This document shows, one piece after another, positions 9,794-15,962 of a DNA stretch of 23,350 nucleotides; position 1 is the first letter of the stretch; each line of letters starts with the position of its first letter. The DNA is taken from assembly GCA_964599565.1 (NCBI GenBank), contig CAZRFE010000039.1:1-23350 (forward strand). The letters run 5' to 3'. The stretch comes from JAJUFS01 sp964599565 (GTDB lineage: Bacteria > Pseudomonadota > Gammaproteobacteria > Natronospirales > JAJUFS01). A program made the translations under genes and the position numbers. Under the pieces are notes generated by a model. It worked only from the letters and a program-made list of their open reading frames with translations. It was not told the origin of the DNA and did no database searches.

Positions 9794-9821
9794 AACCTGT
9801 TCGCGTCTCTGCGAACAGGTT
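9794..9821. repeat. 11-bp perfect inverted repeat, possible terminator
   Basis: AACCTGTTCGC and GCGAACAGGTT flank a 6-base centre in the 97-bp gap between the transglycosylase stop and the lipoprotein gene start, both on the minus strand. As RNA it forms an 11-bp hairpin, but only two T follow on the minus strand, so it is a weak terminator candidate. An operator for the downstream peptidase genes is the alternative. Confidence 0.55.
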
Positions 9822-9865
9822 GCCAAGCTTACTGGAAACGGACGCCGCGTTTCAGCGGCGAGGAA

Positions 9866-11074
9866 TCAGTGCGCCGACTGGCGCAGCTTTTCGAGCAGCA
9901 GGTGATCGGGGTATCCGTCCGCGGGAAGTCCCGCGACGGACTGGAAGGCGCGCGCGGCGGAACGCGTCTGCCGGCCGACGACGCCGTCCGGCTCGCCGCT
10001 CTCGTAACCGAGCGTGTTGAGCAGTCCCTGGATCTCGGAAACCTCCGCCGTCGACAGCAGGCGGACGTGATCGGGACGCTCGGCGGTGAGACGGCCCATG
10101 CCTGCAATGCGATCCGCGAGATAGCCGACCGCGAGCGCGTAGCTCTGCGAGGCATTCCATTTCATGATGACGTTGAAGTTGTCATAGACGAGGAACGCCG
10201 GTCCCTTGTGGCCCATCGGCAGCAGCAGCGAGCCTTTCATCTGCGACTCGGGCAGCGGCCGGCCGAACGCATCGCGCAGTCCGAGCGCGCGCCATTCGCT
10301 GACGGTCTTCGTCGTTTCCGTTCCCGCGAGCGACCAGTCGAACTTGAACGGCACCAGCACCTCGCGGCCCCAGCGCTGCTCGCCTTCCCAGCCGATGTCA
10401 CGCAGGTAGTTCGCGGCGGATGCAAACGCGTCCGGCAGGCTGCCGAACACATCGCGGCGGCCATCCCTGTCGTAGTCGACCGCGTGGCCGAGATACGTCG
10501 AGGGCAGGAACTGCGTGTGTCCCATCGCGCCCGCCCACGAACCGCGCACCTTGGTGAGATCCATTGCGCCGGTCTCGTGGATGGACAGCGCGTTCACGAA
10601 TTCGCGCGTGAACATTTCGCTGCGCCGCTGGTCGCAGGCGAGCGTCGCGAGCGCATCCAGCACCGGCACCGAGCCGAAGTAACTGCCGTAGTTCGTTTCC
10701 ATGCCCCAGAACGCGACCAGGTATTCCGGCCGCACGCCGTAGCGCAGGTAGATCCGGTGCAGCAGGTTGTAATGCTTGCGGTAAAGCTCGCGGCCGCGCT
10801 CGACGCGCGTATCGGTGACACGGCTGTCGAGGTAATGCCAGAAGGTGTAGAAGAACTCGGGCTGCTGGCGGTCCGCGGCGATCACGCGCTCCACGGGCTT
10901 CACCTTTGCGAGCGTCTTCTCCAGCGTGGCCGGCGAGATTCCGCTGTCCGCTGCTGTCGCCTGCAGGCGCGCCATGCAGCTGTCGAAGGTCGGCGCGCCG
11001 GGCATGGCCATGTCGTCCGCGACCACCGTGGCGGAAAACAGGACAAGCAGGCTGGAAAGGCAGGTCTTGCGCAT
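9866..11074 (-). CDS. Lytic murein transglycosylase, MltB type with peptidoglycan-binding domain
   Basis: 402 aa with a Sec signal peptide (MRKTCLSSLLVLFSATVVA) and no lipobox, so probably periplasmic rather than lipid-anchored. The SLT_2 domain covers about 30-320: catalytic Glu126 in FWGMETNYGSYFG, then GSWAGAMGHTQFLPSTYL, VDYDRDGRRD and SAANYLRDIGW. A C-terminal peptidoglycan-binding_1 domain (about 340-400, LNTLGYESGEPDGVVGRQTRSAARAFQ) would hold it on the wall. The enzyme cleaves the MurNAc-GlcNAc bond and forms 1,6-anhydroMurNAc. ATG at 11072-11074 chosen for the signal peptide; the open frame extends to 11134. It heads a minus-strand run with the two peptidases, though an inverted repeat separates them. 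Confidence 0.93.
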   Translation of the reverse strand: MRKTCLSSLLVLFSATVVADDMAMPGAPTFDSCMARLQATAADSGISPATLEKTLAKVKPVERVIAADRQQPEFFYTFWHYLDSRVTDTRVERGRELYRKHYNLLHRIYLRYGVRPEYLVAFWGMETNYGSYFGSVPVLDALATLACDQRRSEMFTREFVNALSIHETGAMDLTKVRGSWAGAMGHTQFLPSTYLGHAVDYDRDGRRDVFGSLPDAFASAANYLRDIGWEGEQRWGREVLVPFKFDWSLAGTETTKTVSEWRALGLRDAFGRPLPESQMKGSLLLPMGHKGPAFLVYDNFNVIMKWNASQSYALAVGYLADRIAGMGRLTAERPDHVRLLSTAEVSEIQGLLNTLGYESGEPDGVVGRQTRSAARAFQSVAGLPADGYPDHLLLEKLRQSAH

Positions 11075-11131
11075 TATGTAACCGCCGCGAGAAGTTGCTG
11101 AGAAGGATAGTGAAGACCGACCGGAATTGCA

Positions 11132-11162
11132 CATATTTCAATATATTGCGTTGCATATTTCA
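11132..11162. repeat. AT-rich island with spaced direct repeat
   Basis: In the 200-bp divergent region between the transglycosylase and methyltransferase genes, CATATTTCA occurs at 11132-11140 and again at 11154-11162, 22 bp apart (about two helical turns). The palindrome CAATATATTG (11139-11148) lies between them. Such a layout could be an operator acting on one or both genes. The stretch is clearly AT-richer than its surroundings. Confidence 0.4.
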
Positions 11163-11195
11163 GACAGGCGGCATGATTGCAGAGTCTTTTCGCCC

Positions 11196-11223
11196 TTGCA
11201 TTAGGGGCATTCACTCATACGAT
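11196..11223 (+). promoter_or_regulatory. Candidate promoter of the exported methyltransferase-like gene
   Basis: TTGCAT (11196-11201) and TACGAT (11218-11223) with a 16-base spacer would start transcription near 11230, about 45 bases before the ATG at 11275. Both hexamers are imperfect. Confidence 0.35.
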
Positions 11224-11274
11224 TGGCGAAGGATCGGGCCACACTTCGCGCCTGTTCAAAAGGAGAGACGGAAG

Positions 11275-12084
11275 ATGAAACAACTCCTGCTCGCGGGAAT
11301 CCTGGCCGCTGCGGCCAGCCTTGCCGCTCCGGCGGCGGCGGACGAGATCGATGACGCCGTTGCCGCATCAACGCGCACCGAGGCGAATGCCGCGCGCGAC
11401 GTGTATCGCCATCCGGCGGAAACGCTGCGCTTCTTCGGCGTCACGCCAGCCATGACGGTTGTCGAGATCTGGCCGGGCGGCGGCTGGTACACCGAAGTTC
11501 TCGCGCCGCTGCTCGCGAAGGACGGCACGCTTTATGTCGCGGCGTTCTCCGACACCGCCGAAGGCCAGCCTGCGTACCGCGCGCGGCTGAACAAATCCCT
11601 GCGCGAGAAGTTCGCGGCCGATCCCGATGTCTACGGCAACGTGAAGATCACGCACCTGCACGTTCCCGGGGAAACGCAGATTGCGCCGCCCGGCAGCGCA
11701 GACCGCGTGCTGACGTTCCGCAACGTGCACAACTGGCTGGCCGCGGATGAAGCCGAGACCGTCTTTGCGTCGTTCTTCGCTGCACTCAAGCCAGGCGGAA
11801 TGCTCGGCGTGGTCGAGCACCGCGCAAAGCCGGGCGCCGATCTTGCGACCATGAAGAAAAGCGGATACGTCACGGAAGAAAAGGTGATCGAGCTTGCGCG
11901 GAACGCAGGCTTCGAGCTTGTGAAGCAATCGGAGATCAACGCGAACGCGAAGGACACGGCGGATCATCCCGAAGGCGTGTGGACGCTGCCGCCGAGCCTG
12001 CGTCTTGGCGACAAGGATCGCGAGAAATACGTCGCGATCGGCGAGTCAGATCGCATGACATTGCTGTTCCGAAAGCCGGAGTGA
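11275..12084 (+). CDS. Class I methyltransferase-like protein with signal peptide
   Basis: 269 aa. The N-terminus is a typical Sec signal (MKQLLLAGILAAAASLAAPAAA), followed by a Rossmann-type methyltransferase fold. The motif I region reads TVVEIWPGGGWYTEVLAPLL (61-80), where the usual E-x-G-x-G-x-G is altered to EIWPGGG. Later come ADRVLTFRNVHNW (motif IV area) and ALKPGGMLGVVEH (motif VI). Related exported proteins are common in proteobacteria and are annotated as predicted methyltransferases; their substrate and SAM source outside the cytoplasm are unknown. AGGAG at 11261-11265 supports the ATG at 11275; the open frame to 10906 overlaps the transglycosylase gene and is spurious. A strong terminator follows. 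Confidence 0.85.
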   Translation: MKQLLLAGILAAAASLAAPAAADEIDDAVAASTRTEANAARDVYRHPAETLRFFGVTPAMTVVEIWPGGGWYTEVLAPLLAKDGTLYVAAFSDTAEGQPAYRARLNKSLREKFAADPDVYGNVKITHLHVPGETQIAPPGSADRVLTFRNVHNWLAADEAETVFASFFAALKPGGMLGVVEHRAKPGADLATMKKSGYVTEEKVIELARNAGFELVKQSEINANAKDTADHPEGVWTLPPSLRLGDKDREKYVAIGESDRMTLLFRKPE

Positions 12085-12093
12085 CGTTCGGAA

Positions 12094-12120
12094 AAAAACC
12101 GGCCCGAAGGGCCGGTTTTT
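12094..12120. terminator. Bidirectional intrinsic terminator
   Basis: A perfect 12-bp stem (AAAAACCGGCCC / GGGCCGGTTTTT) with a GAA loop. It ends in a T run on the plus strand and mirrors this on the minus strand. It separates the convergent methyltransferase-like and VOC genes. Confidence 0.9.
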
Positions 12121-12133
12121 CTTTTGACGCCGT

Positions 12134-12499
12134 TCATTCCCTTGCCGAATAAAGACTCAGCACGTGTCCGTCCGGGTCCGCGAAATCCGCGGTGAGACCG
12201 CCGGATGGCGCATCCTGCACGGGCGCGACGATCTCGACGCCCTGTTCGACCAGCCGGTCGACGAGTGAATGAATGTCTTCGTGATCCGCGGAAAAGACCA
12301 CGATCGGCGTGCGTCCCGGTTTCTCCTCGCCCGGGAAGAAGACGAGCACCGCCTGTGCGACCCTCGCGACGAGGTAGGCGCCGTCGTGGCCGTCCACGAG
12401 CGACGTTTCAAGACCGAGGATGTCGCCGTAGAACCGGCGCGTCCTTTCCAGGTCCCGCACGAAGAACACCACGGCATTGATGTGTGATTTGCCCAGCAT
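12134..12499 (-). CDS. VOC-fold (glyoxalase/bleomycin-resistance-like) protein
   Basis: 121 aa, one vicinal-oxygen-chelate unit made of two beta-alpha-beta-beta-beta halves. Visible elements are SHINAVVFFVRDLERTRRFYGDILGLE in the first half (His6 at the usual metal position) and the C-terminal FADPDGHVLSLYS. The metal-binding Glu usual after the DPxG motif is replaced by Ser, so it may bind a ligand without being a metal enzyme. Function not known. GGGAG five bases before the ATG at 12497-12499 fixes the start; the open frame reaching 12751 overlaps the sigma gene. It follows the sigma factor gene by 52 bp on the same strand and is probably co-transcribed with it. Confidence 0.85.
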   Translation of the reverse strand: MLGKSHINAVVFFVRDLERTRRFYGDILGLETSLVDGHDGAYLVARVAQAVLVFFPGEEKPGRTPIVVFSADHEDIHSLVDRLVEQGVEIVAPVQDAPSGGLTADFADPDGHVLSLYSARE

Positions 12500-12551
12500 G
12501 TTGTCTCCCTCATGTCCGTTTCGATTCGCCCGCAGGGGATGCGGGCTCATC

Positions 12552-13196
12552 CTATTGTTGCCGCGGGTCGTCGTTCCGTGAGGTTGCATCCCCGGGGCCG
12601 CTGACGGCGAGCATGTTGCCCTCGGGATCCGTGACCGCGAACCGGAATGCCGCAAGCCGCGCCGGCCCGCCGGAAAGCGCCGCGCGTCGCAGGCCGCCGC
12701 CCGGCGGATTGTTCTGCGCAAGGCGTGCGGCGTACGCTGCGGCCAGTGCATGGAAATTGTTCATGTTCCGCTGTCCGCCGAGCCGCCTGCGAAGCGCGGC
12801 CAGCCGCTGCCGCAGCGCGGTGTCCGAAATGGCGAGGACCTGGCGGATTTCCGCGCGTTCGAGACCGCTGAGCGCGAGCACCGCGACGCGGCGCAGCCCG
12901 TGGGGCAGCGCATCGATGTCGCGCCACGCCTGCCCATGAAGATCGCCCACATCGTCGTGCGTTTCGCGGTCAGCGGTGATGGATTCCGTGCGCACGCGCT
13001 CGCGCACGGCCGTACGCGCGCGCATCGCTGCAAGGTTGCGGATCACGCCGTGAAACCACGCGGCGTACGCTGCCGGCTCGCGTTGCGCCTTCAATGCCGC
13101 AAGCAGCGATTCCTGCAACAGGTCTTCGGCATCGTCTGCGCGGCGGCTGCAGCGCCGCGCAACATCAAGCCAGCGCCGGTAATCGTCAAGCGTCAT
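12552..13196 (-). CDS. ECF-like sigma-70 family factor with a C-terminal extension
   Basis: 214 aa. Region 2 is recognisable (ADDAEDLLQESLLAALKA, then AYAAWFHGVIRNLAAMRAR), and region 4 has a helix-turn-helix (LPHGLRRVAVLALSGLERAEIRQVLAISDTALRQRLAALRRRL). Such factors direct RNA polymerase to a small promoter set. After region 4 (about residue 140) comes a 70-residue tail that ordinary ECF factors lack; it ends with FRFAVTDPEGNMLAVSG, which resembles the DPDGHVLSLYS end of the VOC protein encoded just downstream. No anti-sigma gene is adjacent. ATG at 13194-13196; no good Shine-Dalgarno is seen. Divergent from the unknown pair at 13323. Confidence 0.78.
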   Translation of the reverse strand: MTLDDYRRWLDVARRCSRRADDAEDLLQESLLAALKAQREPAAYAAWFHGVIRNLAAMRARTAVRERVRTESITADRETHDDVGDLHGQAWRDIDALPHGLRRVAVLALSGLERAEIRQVLAISDTALRQRLAALRRRLGGQRNMNNFHALAAAYAARLAQNNPPGGGLRRAALSGGPARLAAFRFAVTDPEGNMLAVSGPGDATSRNDDPRQQ

Positions 13197-13322
13197 AACG
13201 TTCGCGCAGAAGGGAGGATGTAAAGGATTCAGGGTAACTCCGATTACAGGTTTGCAACAGCTATCGCGCAGCCGTGCTTCCCGCTAAAAGAGAAGCGTGT
13301 ATCGCGGACGTGGAGTTTGTGC

Positions 13323-13931
13323 ATGAGCGTCATGAAGGTAGCGAACCTGGAAGATTACTTTCGCGATTCGCTGGCGCGCGCGACCGAAGCGCGCGCCGTC
13401 GCGACGGGCGAAGCAACGCAGCACTACCTCGTGCATGTGCTCGTCGGTTTTGCGCGCGCGGAGAATCTCTTCGAGTACTCGCAGGACGGATACGCGATCC
13501 GTCCGCTCGCGATGATGCTTGCGGATGCGCTGGATGCGAAGGCAGGGCCGGAGCGCAACATCCAGCTGCGCCGCCTCGGCGATGTCGCGCTGTTCATCGC
13601 GGGTTTCTTCGGCGACAGCCTCGCGCGCCGCGCCGTGGATGTCGATTACTACTCGCGCATGGGCGAGGCGGCGTACACGACGCTGCTGAACGCGCCCGCA
13701 TCACGGCGCGATGAACTGCTCGCGGACGTCTACGGTGAGCTGTCGGAGAAGTTCCTCAAGTTCGTGGATGCGTTTGCAGACATCGCACAGCAATCGCGCG
13801 TGTTCGATGAGCGCGACATCCTGCGGCTTTACGAACTGTGGGTGCGGACCGGCAGCGAGCGCGCGGCGGAGATGCTCCAGCGGCTCGGCATCGAGCCTGC
13901 GCGTGGCGGCACGAGCCGCAGGCTGCAATGA
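13323..13931 (+). CDS. Soluble alpha-helical protein of unknown function, first of an overlapping pair
   Basis: 202 aa. I do not recognise a family. There is no signal peptide or membrane segment, and the sequence reads as nearly all helix with frequent Ala, Leu and Arg. Distinct stretches are TQHYLVHVLVGFARAENLFEY, a central FIAGFFGDSLARRAVDVDYY and LRLYELWVRTGS near the end. GGAG at 13312-13315, seven bases before the ATG at 13323, supports this start; a TTG at 13317 is possible but less likely. Its stop overlaps the next start by 4 bp (ATGA at 13928-13931), so both products are probably made together and may form a complex. Divergent from the sigma factor gene. Confidence 0.72.
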   Translation: MSVMKVANLEDYFRDSLARATEARAVATGEATQHYLVHVLVGFARAENLFEYSQDGYAIRPLAMMLADALDAKAGPERNIQLRRLGDVALFIAGFFGDSLARRAVDVDYYSRMGEAAYTTLLNAPASRRDELLADVYGELSEKFLKFVDAFADIAQQSRVFDERDILRLYELWVRTGSERAAEMLQRLGIEPARGGTSRRLQ

Positions 13932-14578
13932 ACGCGCCCGCAAGCGTACCGCGCGAACTGCAATCCTGGCTTGAGCAGCTTTACCGTCTCTCGCCGCTCG
14001 CGCCCGTGGATGCGTTTCTCATCGAAGGCCGCGCGATGAACGGCCTGACGGAAACGCTGCTGCTTCGGGAAACCGGGAACGACCTTGAACTCGGGCTTTA
14101 CCTCGATCCGCGCATCGTCGAACGCTTCGCCGCGCGTGGAGGGCTCGACAACTTCGCGCGCCAGTCGCTGGAAGATTTCTGGACGCTCCTGGAAGGCGTC
14201 AGCCATTTCGTGTGTCTTGGCTGGCACGCGCAGAATGATCGTGCGATCAGCGCACTTGATCTCGAGATCCAGGCGGAGATCGACAAGTTCGTGACGGCGT
14301 GGGAGTTCGGGCGGCACAGCGGACTCGGCGACGTCGCCGCGCCCGCGTATCGGCTGCTGTTCGAACGCTGGCGGCCGCAGGCCTCGCTCGATGACGCGCT
14401 CGCCGCACGCTATCGCCGCGCGAGCGAACTTGCCGCGCGCTATTGCCGGCATCTTCATCGCCATCATGACAACCCGCTGGATCTGCGCGCGGAACTGCGG
14501 GCGTTCTTTCGCCTGCCGCCGCAACGGCGACGTGAACGCATTGTTTCACTGGGCGAGAATGCGCTGCGCATGCGCTAG
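13928..14578 (+). CDS. Protein of unknown function, second of an overlapping pair
   Basis: 216 aa, no signal peptide, family not recognised. Visible stretches are an N-terminal mixed region (LYRLSPLAPVDAFLIEGRAM, LYLDPRIVERF), a central SLEDFWTLLEGVSHFVCLGW, an acidic ALDLEIQAEIDKFV helix and a basic, His/Arg-rich C-terminal part (ARYCRHLHRHHDNP, FFRLPPQRRRERI). The basic end could bind nucleic acid, but that is a guess. The ATG overlaps the upstream stop by 4 bp, indicating translational coupling. The TAG stop (14576-14578) lies inside a TAGAAT box that probably serves the next gene. Base composition matches its neighbours, so there is no sign of recent transfer. Confidence 0.72.
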   Translation: MNAPASVPRELQSWLEQLYRLSPLAPVDAFLIEGRAMNGLTETLLLRETGNDLELGLYLDPRIVERFAARGGLDNFARQSLEDFWTLLEGVSHFVCLGWHAQNDRAISALDLEIQAEIDKFVTAWEFGRHSGLGDVAAPAYRLLFERWRPQASLDDALAARYRRASELAARYCRHLHRHHDNPLDLRAELRAFFRLPPQRRRERIVSLGENALRMR

Positions 14579-14581
14579 AAT
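14576..14581 (+). promoter_or_regulatory. Candidate -10 box overlapping a stop codon
   Basis: GCTAGAATGACGCGC places TAGAAT 23 bases before the ATG at 14605. Its TAG is also the stop codon of the preceding gene. TTTCAC at 14554-14559 is a possible -35, with a 16-base spacer. Confidence 0.45.
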
Positions 14582-14604
14582 GACGCGCCCCGCGCGAGGT
14601 CATG

Positions 14605-15267
14605 ATGTCCGGATTCCCGCTACGCCTGCTGCCTTTCATCCTGCTGCTGCCCGTTCCCGCGGCGGCGGCGGACGGCACGAGCGCGGCTGTCGTCGTGCAA
14701 CGCGTCGATGCCGCCATCCGGTTCGAGGATGGCACGCCCGACGAACGCACCTTCCAGCGCGCGGGCATCGAATACTGGGAAAGCATCGGCGGCGGGATGT
14801 TCGCGGGCTTTACGATCGGCTACGCGGAAGATGAGGCGCGCAATGCATCGCGCCCCTTCGAAAGCGCGAGCGGAAACCACGGTTCGCTCGGTTTCCGCTT
14901 CGAGACGCCGCTGAATGCATACGTGCATCTGCGCGGGCGCGCGGAGTATCTCCTGCAGCGCGGCGAGCGCGACAATGAAGACATCGAACTCGTGACGCGT
15001 ATGCGGCAGACGCGCGCGGAATTCGGGCCGCTGCTTCGCGTGCAGCGTTTCGAGTTTGCGAGCGGCGCGACCTGGCGGCGGATGGATTACCGCGAGACGA
15101 CCGCGCAAGCCGACGGCGAACAGGTGCGCCATGCGAACGCGGATGACGATGCCGGTGCATTTGCCGCGATCGGCTGGCGCACGGATGCGTCCGGCAGCAT
15201 CACCCTGCGTTACGATGAGGGCGCCGAGGACGGCTGGACGCTGCGCTTCGAACGGACATACCGATAG
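14605..15267 (+). CDS. Exported protein, probable outer-membrane beta-barrel
   Basis: 220 aa with a signal peptide (MSGFPLRLLPFILLLPVPAAAA). The mature part has alternating strand-like stretches rich in aromatic and charged residues (GGGMFAGFTIGYAED, HGSLGFRFETP, YVHLRGRAEYLL, GAFAAIGWRTD, GSITLRYDEG, WTLRFERTYR). This resembles a small barrel of the porin or OmpW-like size class, although the last residue is Arg, not aromatic. Function unknown. ATGs lie at 14602 and 14605; GAGG at 14596-14599 is five bases before the second, which I prefer. It ends 11 bp before queD on the same strand, so queD may share its transcript. Confidence 0.7.
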   Translation: MSGFPLRLLPFILLLPVPAAAADGTSAAVVVQRVDAAIRFEDGTPDERTFQRAGIEYWESIGGGMFAGFTIGYAEDEARNASRPFESASGNHGSLGFRFETPLNAYVHLRGRAEYLLQRGERDNEDIELVTRMRQTRAEFGPLLRVQRFEFASGATWRRMDYRETTAQADGEQVRHANADDDAGAFAAIGWRTDASGSITLRYDEGAEDGWTLRFERTYR

Positions 15268-15278
15268 AGAACTTCCCG

Positions 15279-15647
15279 ATGGCAACCGAAATTTCAAAAG
15301 TGTTTCACATCGAGGCGGCGCACCGCCTGCCGAACGTGCCCGCGGATCACAAGTGCAGCCGCCTGCACGGCCATTCCTTCCGCATCGAGATTCACATCGG
15401 CGGCGATGTCGATCCGCATTTCGGCTGGGTGATGGATTTCGCGGATCTGAAGCACGCGTTCGAACCGCTGTACAGGATGCTCGATCACAACTATCTCAAT
15501 GACATCGAAGGCCTCGAGAATCCGACGAGCGAGAATCTTGCCGCATGGATCTGGACGCGGCTGAAGCCGGAACTGCCGTTGCTGCGGCGTATTGTCGTTG
15601 CGGAAACCTGCACATCTGCGTGCGTCTACAGCGGCGAGAGGGCCTGA
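15279..15647 (+). CDS. queD: 6-carboxytetrahydropterin synthase QueD
   Basis: 122 aa, the usual length for QueD. It makes 6-carboxy-5,6,7,8-tetrahydropterin from dihydroneopterin triphosphate, an early step towards queuosine in tRNA. The zinc ligands and catalytic residues are present: AAHRLP (H15), CSRLHGHS (Cys26, H30, H32), LDHNYLND (H70) and NPTSENLA, then VAETCTSACVYSG with the conserved Glu109. Homology to the pterin-synthase family is clear; QueD is preferred over eukaryote-type PTPS from the CxxxHGH spacing and bacterial context. No other queuosine gene is nearby. The ATG at 15279 is 11 bp after the barrel gene, with a weak ribosome-binding site. Confidence 0.92.
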   Translation: MATEISKVFHIEAAHRLPNVPADHKCSRLHGHSFRIEIHIGGDVDPHFGWVMDFADLKHAFEPLYRMLDHNYLNDIEGLENPTSENLAAWIWTRLKPELPLLRRIVVAETCTSACVYSGERA

Positions 15648-15962
15648 AGCACGCTTCATTCGGCGCCTTCTTTACATATCCTCGGAAATTTGCGGCAAAC
15701 ACCGGACTTTTGCCTGCCAAACGGTTGCGACCAATCCCAAATCCGTATAAAACCTTTCGACGTTTGACGACGTGCACACGCCACGGACGCACTGTCCGGA
15801 CAACAACAACACAGGCGTGACAACAACAAGAACACAGCACACAGCCGGGGCCCAAGGCCCTGGGGCGCCCTGAGATGTCGCGTTGGGGAACGCGATGGCA
15901 CGGACCACGGTCGGTTCGTGTTCTTTTCAATCAGGACACGCCTTCATAGAAGGGGGAAAACC
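15648..15962 (+). promoter_or_regulatory. Promoter and long structured leader of the secreted protease
   Basis: This 315-bp gap has no convincing gene. TATAAA at 15746-15751, with GGTTGC (15723-15728, 17-base spacer) or TTGCGA (15725-15730, 15-base spacer) as -35, is a plausible promoter. It would give a leader of about 205 bases. The leader holds a 5-bp hairpin (15784-15798), two CAACAACAA-rich stretches (15799-15814 and 15819-15837), an 8-bp GC hairpin with one G-U pair (15845-15863) and CGCGTT-gggg-AACGCG (15879-15894). It then reaches the AGGGGGA ribosome-binding site (15951-15957). No known riboswitch consensus was recognised. Confidence 0.5.

Noticed and set aside
9794..9821. LexA box
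   Set aside because: CTGT and ACAG are present but 14 bases apart rather than 8, so the SOS operator spacing does not fit.
15799..15837. CAACAACAA tracts as a CRISPR or satellite array
   Set aside because: There are only two imperfect short copies with no spacer structure, so they are treated as part of the leader.
15496..15930. Minus-strand frames in the protease leader (also 15656-15901 and 15672-15908)
   Set aside because: They overlap queD or the leader hairpins, lack start signals, and read as biased translations of non-coding DNA.
15918..15962. Upstream start for the protease (15 extra residues)
   Set aside because: The extension MFFSIRTRLHRRGKT has no ribosome-binding site, whereas AGGGGGA sits five bases before the ATG at 15963.
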